DNA of 64,000 nucleotides from Litsea cubeba (lineage: Eukaryota; Streptophyta; Magnoliopsida; Laurales; Lauraceae): the NCBI GenBank assembly GCA_012931725.1, contig CM022946.1:48973893-49037892 (forward strand), in the 5' to 3' direction. Positions within the stretch are counted from its first letter, which is position 1. Every line of letters begins with the position of its first letter. Below are positions 1-10,198 of this stretch, one piece after another. The translations under genes and the position numbers were made by a program. The notes beneath the pieces are model-generated. The model ran no database searches, was not told the origin of the DNA, and was given only the letters and a program-made list of their open reading frames with translations.

Positions 1-900
1 TTTATGACAATTAAGGCTCATAAACCCTACTAAATGGCTACCTAAAAGCCTATAAATAGGAGAGCATTCCAAAGAATTTCAGATGGAAAGAGAGAAAGAT
101 CGGAAGATTGGAAAAAAACACAGAGACACGGACAAGGCACAGAAATTCAGAGAAGGAAAAGAGAGAAAACTCTACGGAAGTTCTACACCAACCACCGCTA
201 CAAGGTGACAAAAGTCCCTTGGGGGGTACCCCCCCCCAAGGTCCTTGCCTTCTCCTTCTGCCTCCAAATGGCTTAGACGTGGCTTTTCAGCCCGTCTACT
301 CGGCTTTTTATCGGACATAGGACCTTCTTTTGGTCTTTGTTCTCTAAAAATCTGAGGTTATAGCCAAGCCAAGCGAATCAATAGTATCCTCTGTTCTCAT
401 CTGCATGGATGATGGCGAAGTCCACATATGACTTGCGACCGTCAATCTGAACGGGTCCCCCACAATCTCCTGAGAAATTAGATCCTCCTTTTCTTGCTTT
501 TCATTGTAGTTTGTATATTTTTAAAAGAGACAAAAATCACAACTCTTGTCTTTCATTATTGATAAGGGTTGTAAATCGGCTATAAACGGCCAAATCGGCT
601 ATAAACGCCAAAAATCGGCTATAAATGCCAAAAAAATCGCCTTTCACGGCAAATCAAGAAAATGTCTCTTTTCTTAAATATATGTGCAATGGAAAACTTA
701 AAAGAAGTTGATTTCTTTTTTAGTTGCGAAGGTTGATCTCCGGATCACCACTTGCAATTCCAAGTAAAATAGAAAATCTGGTACACCCACACAAAAGAAA
801 TGTTGATGCACGCCCTTGTCCCCGGTTACGAAAGGATCGGACCCAACGGACTCCCACGTCTGCTGACCTCGGTAGGACCAGACAGGAGCGCGGTCCATCA
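1..900 (+). repeat. T1 5' LTR (3' portion only)
   Basis: This matches 32840-33760. It ends in CA at 900, directly before the primer-binding-like site. It holds a TATA box at 51-58 (TATAAATA) and a short array of CGGCTATAAAYGCCA units near 575-640. About 1.7 kb of this LTR lies outside the window, judging by the 2596-bp 3' copy. The right copy has one extra CGGCTATAAACGCC unit. Confidence 0.92.
51..58 (+). promoter_or_regulatory. TATA box of the T1 5' LTR
   Basis: TATAAATA in the LTR, matched at 32889-32896 in the 3' LTR. It lies about 850 bp before the LTR end, which is reasonable for the U3/R boundary of a long LTR. Confidence 0.6.
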
Positions 901-903
901 AGC

Positions 904-920
904 TGGCACACCCAGTGGGA
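904..920 (+). promoter_or_regulatory. Primer-binding-like site of T1
   Basis: TGGCACACCCAGTGGGA begins three bases after the LTR end. The position and the TGGC start fit a tRNA primer site of a Tat-type element. I could not assign the tRNA. Confidence 0.65.
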
Positions 921-1135
921 CACGTTCATTTAAGAACACGATGCTAGAAATGATATATTTGCATATCATATCTATTGCTCTATGCTTATGCTTCTTTTCT
1001 TGATTCTTTGGCTACTTTTTGATTGGTGGCCATGTTGGATTCCGCATCTAAAAAAATGAGAAGAGATTTTTTGGAAATTTCTAATTCTTTGAAATTAATT
1101 TCACTTTTTCTCTTTAAAAAAAAAAAGACAAAAAA

Positions 1136-1760
1136 ATCAGATTTCTCATTTTGGATTCAAAATTGAGAAACCTTGATCCGTTCCTATCGTTCATCGCGCT
1201 TGCAGAAATGTTGAGCCTGTTCGACTAAGGTTTTGGGTCATCGTTTCTCTTCGATGAGTTCATTAAAGATCTAAAAATAAAAAATAAAAAATAAAAAAAT
1301 CAGATTTCTCATTTTGGTTTCAAAATTGAGAAACCTTGATCCGTTCCTATCGTTCATCGCGCTTGCAGAAATGTTGAGCCTGTTCGACTAAGGTTTTGGG
1401 CCATCGTTTCTCTTCGATGAGTTCATTAAAGATCTAAAAAAAAATCAGATTTCTCATTTTGGATTCAAAATTGAGAAACCTTGATCCGTTCCTATCGTTC
1501 ATCGTGCTTGCAGAAATGTTGAGCCTATTCGACTAAGGTTTTGGGCCATCGTTTCTCTTCGATGAATTCATTAAAGATCTAAAAAAAATATATATATATA
1601 TATATAAATAAAAAAAACAAAAAATCAGATTTCTCACTTTGGACTCAAAATTGAGAAACCTTGATCCGTTCCTATCGTTCATCGCGCTTGCAGAAATGTT
1701 GAGCCTGTTCGACTAAGGTTTTGGGCCATCGTTTCTCTTCGATAAGTTCGTTAAAGATCG
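1136..1760 (+). repeat. 137-bp leader repeat, four copies
   Basis: Copies lie at 1136-1272, 1299-1435, 1444-1580 and 1624-1760. Each is 137 bp, starts ATCAGATTTCTC and ends TTAAAGATCT or TTAAAGATCG, with only a few substitutions between copies. A/T-rich linkers of 26, 8 and 43 bp separate them, so the linkers vary while the units do not. Confidence 0.93.
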
Positions 1761-2171
1761 AAAAAAAAAAATAAAATAAAAAAATAAAAAAAAAGACATA
1801 GACCACTAAGGTTAAACCAACTGTGTTCTTTGATCATGGTTGATTCAAGAAAAGCCTTGTCCAGAGTGTGGAGACAGCTTGACTGTTCTAGGCAATGGTG
1901 CTCCAAACGGGTTCATTAAGTAATCCTACCCTTACCTGGGGGTAATTCTATCAATCAAGATTTCATAAGACTGAGTTAGGAGGCCTATGTGTACTCTCTC
2001 GTCTTTTAAATAATTTTTTTTTCAAAAATAAAATTTTTAAAAATAAAAATTTTAAAATAAAAAATAAAAAAAAATCTTAAAAAAAATCTAAAAAAAAATA
2101 AAAAATAAATAAATAAATAAATAATAAAAAAAGATTTTTTTTCAAAAAAAATCTTCAAAAAAAAAAACTTC

Positions 2172-2455
2172 CGTCATTTTGGGTTTAGATTGGAGAAATC
2201 TTGGTCTTCTCCTTTCTGAGCACTGGCGCTCGCGGAAATCGCTGAGCCCGTGTTCAGTTTGGAGTGCATTTTGCTCTCTTTGATGAACCTGATATTGGCC
2301 TTTCAAAAAAAAAAACTCGTCATTTTTGGATTCAGATCCGAGAAATTATGGTTCATTTCTTTCTGAGCACTGGCGCTCGCGGAAATCGCTGAGCCCGTGT
2401 TCAGATCGGAATACCATCTGCTCTCTTTGATGAATCCAATCTTGACCTTTCAAAA
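2172..2455 (+). repeat. Two diverged relatives of the 137-bp leader repeat
   Basis: Copies at 2172-2306 and 2318-2455 are alike. They align with the 137-bp unit through TCATTTT, GAGAAA, GCGCT-GC-GAAAT, TGAGCC and CTCTTTGATGA landmarks. They are probably an older amplification of the same repeat. Confidence 0.7.
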
Positions 2456-2849
2456 CAGAGAATCTCATCTCATGGATGCGGTCTCAAAACATTTGTGTCT
2501 AGCGGTACTAGTACGCCCTTTCAGGGTCTACTGTATTGCGACTGGCACATTTGTAACTCCAACTTTATATTCTTTTTACCTCGAGTAAGCTCTACTTCTC
2601 GATAAGTCAAATTTAAGTTCACAATTGCTTCTAGCAATCACTGGAACGCTCATTCTGGGCTTACCATACCTGCGATCAGAACAATGTACACACGATGGCG
2701 TCTTGCCTTCTTCATATTGCTTGGGTCATCTTCCTCGAGCAATTTGAAAAGACAAAACCATAGAATTTCCCATTTATGATCATTATATTCTTGTGATTAC
2801 TAATGGATGTGGTCTTGTTTCAGAAAAAAAATTTCGAAAAAAACTAACA

Positions 2850-5686
2850 ATGGCAGCATCGCTTACCATTACCTTCGACGAGAACAAGCACCATCTCATG
2901 CTTCAACAGAAGCAAACTACACACACCTACAAGCGCCCCATGAGCTGCCGAAGTGTCAACTCCCTCGGCAACTCTCTGAACTCCGAGTCGACCTCGACTC
3001 CCCGGACTATTGTCTTTGGGACGCTGGGACCATTCCCACTTCCCGAGGAACAAACTGCTCCTTCTAAGAAGTAGAAACTCGCCTCTCAACGTGTCACTAC
3101 CGTGACACCAAAGGTAAGCACCAGAAGGCCCGAAGCCCGTGGCAGCCCCACGAAGCCTTGACCAGTAAACGACCAGGTCTATCCAAAGACTTGGTCCCCA
3201 AGACCTTCACCAAAACAGAGAAGGTCCGAAACATCTACCAAGCCAGCATTCTTGGCCCCACTCAAGGAGAACCAGTTCTATCCTCTTGCCTACATGAAAG
3301 AGGAGAGACCCATCTCCAACCTGACTCCCAAGTCAAACCAGCATGAGCCGGCTTATTCCTACAAGCCTAAAATCAGATCATGCATCACAAGGCCTCTGCA
3401 AGTACCTGCTAAAGCCTACAAACCCGTAGTTCGACCCTTCATCTCTACAGGGGCCGAACTCCAAAAATTCAAAGCTTCGCTGCGACAGGCGAAGGACAGG
3501 GTTCGCATTCTGTCCTTGCCCAGCTACAAAGAAGACAGGCTCGGCTGTTGCGCCCGAGGGAGCACATCCTTCTTTGTCAAAGCCTAGCCAGAGCTGACCG
3601 AAGCTCAAGTTGCTCGTTGTATACACCGCCGCACGTCATATCGGCAAAAGAGACTAGAAAAGCAAAGGACCCAGCCTCCTACACTTCAAGTCTCTCCCAA
3701 ATGGGTCGAAAAAGAAAGACCCAACCAAGTTGCTGCCGTCCATATGGTTGGAAAAACCAGAAGGCGCCAAAAGTCAGCAACAAAAATCCATGTCCGACGT
3801 CCCATGACCCACAGCGTCTCAAGGACAAGAAGACATTCAGAGGAATCCCCTGCTCCTTCAAACAAAGGACAGTAGAGTGATCCTTCCTTAAGCTCTTCTT
3901 CAAAAAGAATGAGCCCCAGCTCAGTCACCAGGACAGTTTCTTCATTCGAATCACGAAGGATGAACGTCTTGGCTACAAATTCTGAGCCACCACCCCGCAA
4001 TCCACCTCAAGATGATGCGATCACCCGCATCCAGCAGTTGGAACAAGGCCAACAGAGGATTGAAACTCTGATGGAAAACCATCTCCTCGCCTTCCAAAAT
4101 CAGGCGAACAGTGAACCTCCTCCGAATCATCAAGACGATGAGGTAAATGGAGAAGAAAATGAGTCACACGCCCTCACCAAAAAGGACGTAGACAGCATCC
4201 TCGCCAAAGCAAAAGAAGAGGATATACTCAAGGAGCATGGGATCAAGCCACCATATCCCTTATGGATGGAGTCGGTCCCGTTCCCCACCAAATTCAAGCA
4301 TCCTACTCTCCAAACATATACGGGGAAAGGATCAGCCAGACAGCACATCATCTACTTCAAGATCCTGACGGGAGCTATCACGGATCAAGATGCACTCAAG
4401 ATCCGCCTCTTTGCAAGTACCCTAAAAGGTACGGCCTTCGATTGGTACTCCACTCTGCCAGAGGACTCGATCCAAAACTGGGCCATGCTAGAGACACGCT
4501 TCCAGACTCACTTCAAAGGTGAGGATCATCCCGCTACTATGGCTCAGCTGTGCAGCCTAAAACAGGGGGAGAATGAGTCAACATATGACTTCATTCATAA
4601 GTGGAAAGCAATGGCGTACAAATGCTCTGATATATTGCCACAAGCATCGCTAGTCGACATCTACCGAAACAACATGAGAGCCAGAATCCGCTCCATAATC
4701 ATCGGCAACAAATCAAAAAACCTAGGAGAATTCCTAGAAGCTTCCATGGAAGCTGAAACGGTGATTAAAGACCTCAACAGTTAGAAATCATCAAGAAAAG
4801 AGCCAACCGCCATTGCAACCTCTAAACCAAAGAAGAAAGAGGTCCTCAATGTGCAGACCAAGTCAGCTCCTCGGCCACCAAAGAAAGCTGAAAACAAAGC
4901 TGCTGGTTAGAGACCTAAACTCTCAGATGCCTTCAAAGAACGAGTAGAGAAGAAATACCCGTTTGATGAAGATGTTGATGAAATCTTCGGGGCTCTTTTG
5001 GCAAACGGCAAGCTCACCTTGCCTGAACCAAAAAGACCGGGTGATGTTGGCAAAACCAACGATCCTCGGTACTGTCCATACCACCAGATGATCTCGCATC
5101 CTCTCAATCAATGCTTTGTTTTGAGGGAGAAAATAAATGAGATGTGGAAAAACGGAGTCATCACCTTTGACAAAAACTATGGGCCTGCCTCCGTCAACAT
5201 GGTGACATGTGGACAAACATCAAAATCACCGAAGAAGAAGATCACTACTTCCTTCAAGGTGATAAACTAAATCCAAGCGTCCGAGGAACTGGTCCTTACC
5301 CGACACCAGACGGACAACCCATATGGGTACATCCCAATCTCCTGGATGATGAAAATTGGGAGGTCGTGAAAACAAAGCCTACAGCTCAACAGCGAAGGCA
5401 GGCTAGGAAACATCTCCTCAAGCTCAAACGGCAAGAGAAGACCCAGCCAAAACAAGAAGTCAAAGAAAAGGCAGATGCTTCCTATACTGCTTCACTGGAG
5501 GCAACAAAAACATCCCTTCCCGAGACTTCAAAGGGGGTAAGAAAATTAACTCTCAGTGATTTCATGCCACCTCAATTCAAAGAAGCCACGTAGGAGGTAT
5601 CATACTCTTGCAATTCGGTAGTTGGATTCTCCATTTATGGATACGAGTCCAGCGACACCGATGATGGATTCGAATCCAACTACACA
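2850..5686 (+). pseudogene. gag: T1 gag region (broken, before Copia A)
   Basis: One reading frame runs from ATG 2850 (MAASLTITFDEN...) to about 5200, interrupted by stops at 3072, 3159, 3585, 3873, 4782 and 4908. A frame change near 5207 follows, and coding continues to the Copia A insertion, with a further stop at 5591. The retrotransposon Gag domain is clear at about 4250-4780: the stretch around FDWYSTLPEDSIQNW and the later TYDFIHKWKAMAYKC are typical of plant Tat Gag. A short C-x-x-H-type segment (CPYHQMISHPLNQC, near 5070-5120) resembles the degenerate zinc-knuckle-like motif of this lineage. The N-terminal part before 3900 is basic and low in recognisable motifs. Five of the six listed stops are TAG. 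No intact Gag can be made. Confidence 0.82.
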
Positions 5687-5691
5687 GACGA
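5687..5691 (+). repeat. Copia A target-site duplication (left)
   Basis: GACGA directly before the TG of the left LTR, repeated at 10194-10198. Confidence 0.9.
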
Positions 5692-5874
5692 TGTTGGAAT
5701 TTGAGATGCCTTGAGAAGTCTTATGAAGCATTGAAGTGTTTAGTATCTCAAGTATCATCTTGTGTTGGAATTATTGTCAACACAATGTCACAAGTGTGTT
5801 GTTGATAGAGCTTCAAAGAGAAAACAGAGCTGAAATAGAATAGTACAGGAAATCAGAATTTCATCTGTCAACCG

Positions 5875-6075
5875 GTAGTTCTACCGGTAGAACAGGGGTA
5901 GAACAGGGGTAGAAAAGGGGTAGAAAAGGCTGACCCTGAGATTTCCTTCTATCAACCGCAAGTACTACCGGTAGAAAGTTCAACCGCAAGTACTACCGGT
6001 AGAAAAGGCTGATATCCAGCAGAATGTTTGGACATGAGAATCTCATCTGTTAAACCGGTAGTACTACCGGTAGAA
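5875..6075 (+). promoter_or_regulatory. CTACCGGTAG palindrome cluster in U3
   Basis: Several copies of ACCGGTAG or the perfect palindrome CTACCGGTAG occur 130-330 bp upstream of the TATA box, with GGGGTAGAA repeats between the first ones. They are repeated in the 3' LTR. The arrangement suggests enhancer-like sites, but the binding factor is unknown. Confidence 0.5.
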
Positions 6076-6206
6076 CACATGGGAAACCTGAGTTGCGCAG
6101 AAATAGAAGTTTTGCACGAAAATTCAGGAAACTTAAGTATTTCTTTTGGGACTCTTTCTAAACGAATTCTAGCCTAATTTAAACACTCTTTAGGGTTACC
6201 AAAACC

Positions 6207-6214
6207 TATATAAA
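6207..6214 (+). promoter_or_regulatory. TATA box, Copia A 5' LTR
   Basis: TATATAAA, conserved in the 3' LTR at 9582-9589 and aligned with TATAAAAA of Copia B. Confidence 0.7.
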
Positions 6215-6489
6215 GGCTTGATTGGTTCGTTTTCAAGAACACAGTACAGAAGAGAAGAGAAGAGAGAAGAAAAGAGTGGGTTTTGGAGAGAAGAAGGTGT
6301 TGTTGCTGTGTGCAGTTGTGTTGCACATTTCTACAGCAAGTGTGGACGAGAATGTGCTCATGAAGATGGCGATTCGTCCATAAGATAAGTGTCTCTCTGT
6401 TTATGCTTTAATTTCAATTTGTAAGGGATTGAGAGAGAGAGATTGTAGAGGGAAAGGCTGTAGAAAAGTTCTCTACTTTAATTCTGTAG

Positions 6490-6706
6490 AACATCAAGTT
6501 GGTGCTTGGTGTTAGGGGTTTGGTGATCCTATCTGTTGGTGCAGATAAATTGTAAAGGGGGTAGGTGCTTCCTAGATAGTTGGTGCTATCTGAAACTTAA
6601 GGGTTTGTGCTCTTTGTCGTTGGTGCGACTAAATAGATTCAGATCTGTTCCGGATTGGTGTTCGGACAGTCTTTGAACCGTGGACGTAGCCTTTTGGTGA
6701 ACCACG
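6490..6706 (+). other. Tandem hairpin array with TTGGTG loops, Copia A 5' LTR
   Basis: Nine consecutive inverted repeats each close a six-base loop. Stems: 6490-6513 (9 bp, AACATCAAG with CTTGGTGTT), 6515-6530 (5), 6530-6547 (6), 6556-6573 (6, loop TAGGTG), 6573-6592 (7), 6599-6614 (5, loop TTTGTG here but TTGGTG in the 3' LTR), 6616-6629 (4, GTCG/CGAC), 6649-6666 (6), and a weaker one at 6679-6706 with an outer CGTGG/CCACG stem. G-U pairs are counted. The array lies between the TATA box and the primer site, so it would be in the RNA leader. I know of no named RNA family with this pattern. Confidence 0.75.
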
Positions 6707-6820
6707 TTAAATCTGGTGTCCTTGTGTGATTTGATTTGCTTTTGTTGTTAAATTGGACCTGTTTTTAAGGAATCACTGATTCACCCCCCCCCCCTCTCAG
6801 TGATCGCGATATCTAACAAT

Positions 6821-6832
6821 TGGTATCAGAGC
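6821..6832 (+). promoter_or_regulatory. Primer-binding site (initiator-Met tRNA), Copia A
   Basis: TGGTATCAGAGC, the standard plant initiator-Met tRNA complement, starts two bases after the LTR end. Confidence 0.93.
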
Positions 6833-6886
6833 GTAAGGCTCCCTTGATAAGCTTAACACGCTAAGGGTGATCTCTTGTCAAATCAA

Positions 6887-8761
6887 ATGGCATCCAATAC
6901 AGGAAATATGAAAGCACCTTTGTTTGATGGTTCTAATTACTCCTTCTGGAAGATCAGAATGCAGGCCTTCATCAAATCACTTGGCTATGATGTCTGGGAG
7001 ACTGTCAAAGTCGGTTACAATACTGCCATCGTACCCACTGATGCTGCAACGAAGAAGTTAGCGGACAACGACTCCAAGGCGCAGAATGCACTCTTTAGTG
7101 GCCTTGTGGACAGCGAGCTGGTCAAAGTAATTGCATGCAAAACAGCCAAGGAAATATGGGACAAGTTGAAAAGCATTCATGAAGGAGATGAGAAGATCAA
7201 AGAAGCGAAATTGCAAACTCATCGCTCTCAATTCGAGTCTCTTCGCATGGAGGAAAGCGAGAATGTTGAATCGTATATGCATGAGGAGTTGGAGCAAATT
7301 GAGAAGAACTCCACATGGGAACTAGTTTCTAGACCTACCGATAAGAATGTTATTGGTACTAAATGGGTCTTTCGGAATAAGCTGAATGAAGATGGTCAGG
7401 TCATACGAAACAAAGCAAGGTTGGTTTGTAAAGGCTATGCTCAAGTTGAAGGCATAGATTTTGAAGAGGCCTTTGCACCGGTGGCTCATCTGGAAGCCAT
7501 TCGTATGTTTCTTGCATTGGCTGCATACAAAACCTTCAAGGTATTTCAGATGGATGTAAAGTCAGCCTTCTTGAATGGATTACTTGAAGAAGAGGTCTAC
7601 ATTGAGCAACCTGATGGTTTTCTCATTAGCAAAAATTCAGACCTAGTGTGCAAGTTGAAAAAGGCTCTTTATGGGCTGAAACAAGCGCCAAGGGCGTGGT
7701 ATGCAAGGCTGGACCTCTATCTCCGCAAGACCGGCTTTGGAAAAGGACTAGTTGATAGCAATCTTTATGTCAAAACAGAGTGGAGCAAACAGCTGGTTGT
7801 TATTGTTTATGTCGATGACATAATCTTTGGTGGCAATGATGAGGAAATGTGCAGGAATTTTGCTGAACAGATGAAGAAAGAATTTGAGATGTCAATGCTT
7901 GGAGAACTAAAGTTCTTCCTTGGTTTACAAGTTCAGCAGCTGAAACATGGTATCTTCATATCACAGATGAAATACATCAAGGAAATGCTGAAGTGTTTTA
8001 ACATGGAAGACAGCAAGCCAGTGAGCACACCAATGACAACGAACACAAAGCTAAGCAAAGATGATAAGGGTTCGTCCGTTGATCACACCACTTATCGTTC
8101 TATGATAGGAAGCTTGCTTTATTTGACTGCTACAAGACCGGATCTTCTGCAAGCAGTATGTATGGTGGCTCGATTTCAAGCATCACCAACTGAGACGCAC
8201 CTTACAGTAGTAAAAAGGATATTTCGATATCTGAAAGGTACCATGGAGCTTGGTATTTGGTATCCTAAAGGCAAATCCTTCACTCTTGTTGCATACTCTG
8301 ACGCCGATTGGGCTGGATGTATAGATGATCGCAAGAGTACAAGCGGTGGTGCATTCTATCTCGGTGAAAGGTTGGTGGCATGGCACAGTAAGAGACAAGA
8401 TTCAGTATCCCTTTCTACAGCGGAAGCGGAATATATTGCAGCGGCAACTTGTTGTACGCAAGTGTTATGGATGCGGCAAATGCTCTCTGATCTAGGAGTT
8501 CCGACAACGGATCCTACGCCGATCCTTTGTGACAACACAAGTGCAATTCACATCTCTAAGAATCCTGTTCAGCATTCTAGAACGAAGCATGTTGCAATCC
8601 GCTATCACTTTCTCAAGGAAAAGGTTGCAGACGGTGAGGTAAAGTTGGAATATGTTCCAACTACTGAGCAAGTTGCTGATATCTTCACAAAACATCTGCC
8701 AAAGGAAGTCTTTGAGTATCTCCGGAAAAAATTAGGAGTTACTCACTCTCCTAATCCTTAG
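6887..8761 (+). pseudogene. Copia A gag-RT-RNase H fusion frame
   Basis: An open frame of 624 codons starts at ATG 6887 (MASNTGN). Residues 1 to about 130 are the Copia Gag N-terminal domain (FDGSNYSFWKIRMQAF). After SYM at about 7280 the frame passes directly into RT (HEELEQIEKNSTWEL; FQMDVKSAFLNG; catalytic YVDD near 7808-7820) and then RNase H (YSDADWAG, STAEAEY, CDNTSAIH). Protease, integrase, the rest of Gag and all zinc knuckles are missing. The junction lies in TATGCA (7276-7281), a hexamer present at both corresponding sites of Copia B. The frame is open, so a chimeric protein could be made, but it is a deletion product and not a normal polyprotein. Confidence 0.9.
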
Positions 8762-9065
8762 GAGTTGTGCTTGAAAAGGGGAGCAATGTATTCCTTGAAT
8801 ATCCTATTCGCTCCTTGGTTGGTCCCTTTGGACTTGTTGTCAAAGGGGGAGAAAGCTATGCTAGGAGAAAGTTATGCTAGGAGAAAGCTATGCTAGAAGA
8901 AGTTATGCTATGATAGCTTGGGGGAGATTGGTATCAAGAATGTGAATGTGAAGATCTTGATTCTGTTGGTTTATGGTTCTGAAGAAGCTTCATGAAGGTC
9001 AACTGGTTCAAAGTGTTTCAAGTGTTGAAGTTCCAAGTGTTGCCAACAATTCCAAAGGGGGAGAT
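8762..9065 (+). other. Copia A 3' untranslated region and polypurine tract
   Basis: No gene. Short repeats of ATGCTAGGAGAAAG occur at about 8855-8910. The polypurine tract AAAGGGGGAGA ends at 9064, one base before the 3' LTR start. Confidence 0.8.
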
Positions 9066-10193
9066 TGTTGGAATTTGAGATGCCTTGAGAAGTCTTATGA
9101 AGCATTGAAGTGTTTAGTATCTCAAGTATCATCTTGTGTTGGAATTATTGTCAACACAATGTCATAGGTGTGGTATTGATAGAGCTTCAAAGAGAAAACG
9201 GAGCTGAAATAGAACAGTACAGGAAATCAGAATTTCATCTGTCAACCGGTAGTTCTACCGGTAGAACAGGGGTAGAACAGGGGTAGAAAAGGGGTAGAAA
9301 AGGCTGATCCTGAGATTTCCTTCTGTCAACCGCAAGTACTACCGGTAGAAAGTTCAACCGCAAGTACTACCGGTAGAAAAGGCTGATATTCCAGCAGAAT
9401 GTTTGGACATGAGAATCTCATCTGTTAAACCGGTAGTACTACCGGTAGAATACACGGGAAACCTGAGTTGCGCAGAAATAGAAGTTTTGCACGAAAATTC
9501 GGGAAACTTAAGTATTTCTTTTGGGACTCTTTCTAAACGAATTCTAGCCTAATTTAAACACTCTTTAGGGTTACCAAAACCTATATAAAGGCTTGATTGG
9601 TTCGTTTTCAAGAACACAGTGCAGAAGAGAAGAGAAGAGAGAAGAAAAGAGAGGGTTTTGGAGAGAAGAAGGTGTTGTTGCTGTGTGCAGTTGTGTTGCA
9701 CGTTTCTACAGCAAGTGTGGACGAGAATGTGCTCATGAAGATGGCGATTCGTCCATAAGATAAGTGTCTCTCTGTTTATGCTTTAATTTCAATTTGTAAG
9801 GGATTGAGAGAGAGAGATTGTAGAGGGGAAAGGCTGTAGAAAAGTTCTCTACTTTAATTCTGTAGAACATCAAGTTGGTGCTTGGTGTTAGGGGTTTGGT
9901 GATCCTATCTGTTGGTGCAGATAAATTGTAAAGGGGTAGGTGCTTCCTAGATAGTTGGTGCTATCTGAAACTTAAGGGTTGGTGCTCTTTGTCGTTGGTG
10001 CGACTAAATAGATTCAGATCTGTTCCGGATTGGTGTTCGGACAGTCTTTGAACCGTGGACGTAGCCTTTTGGTGAACCACGTTAAATCTGGTGTCCTTAT
10101 GTGATTTGATTTGCTTTTGTTGTTAAATTGGACCTGTTTTTAAGGAATCACTGATTCACCCCCCCCCCCTCTCAGTGATCGCGATATCTAACA
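9066..10193 (+). repeat. Copia A 3' LTR
   Basis: 1128 bp, TGTTGG...TAACA, matching 5692-6818. It contains the same TATA box (9582-9589), CTACCGGTAG cluster and hairpin array (about 9866-10082). Confidence 0.95.
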
Positions 10194-10198
10194 GACGA
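10194..10198 (+). repeat. Copia A target-site duplication (right)
   Basis: GACGA, identical to 5687-5691. The T1 coding sequence resumes here. Confidence 0.9.

Larger units (their letters stand above)
901..2849 (+). other. T1 untranslated leader, AT-rich and repeat-rich
   Basis: No credible gene lies here. The leader holds the primer site, four 137-bp repeats with two diverged relatives, A-rich linkers and unique sequence (about 1790-2000 and 2456-2820). The tract just before the gag start, ending TTGTTTCAG near 2822, looks like a splice acceptor. An intron in the leader is possible but unproved. Confidence 0.7.
5692..6818 (+). repeat. Copia A 5' LTR
   Basis: Starts TGTTGGAATTTG and ends ATCTAACA, directly before the primer site. 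U3 carries several CTACCGGTAG palindromes (5875-6075) and a TATA box at 6207. R/U5 carries the hairpin array (6490-6706). Confidence 0.95.
5692..10193 (+). mobile_element. Copia A: 4.5-kb Ty1/Copia deletion derivative
   Basis: LTRs of 1127 and 1128 bp (TGTTGG...TAACA), a TSD of GACGA, an initiator-Met primer site and a polypurine tract define a complete insertion in the T1 gag-pol gene. The two LTRs differ by roughly 15-20 substitutions by eye. Compared with Copia B in this window, about 2.97 kb of gag, protease, integrase and the start of RT is missing. The remaining gag and RT-RNase H are fused in frame. It must rely on a related element for integrase and protease. Confidence 0.95.

Noticed and set aside
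3105..3119. Consensus splice donor (AAAGGTAAGC) in T1 gag
   Set aside because: The site is good, but the coding frame continues through it and no convincing acceptor with a matching phase was found downstream.
6821..6832. tRNA gene fragment
   Set aside because: Only the 12-base complement of the tRNA 3' end is present, at the LTR edge. It is a primer-binding site.
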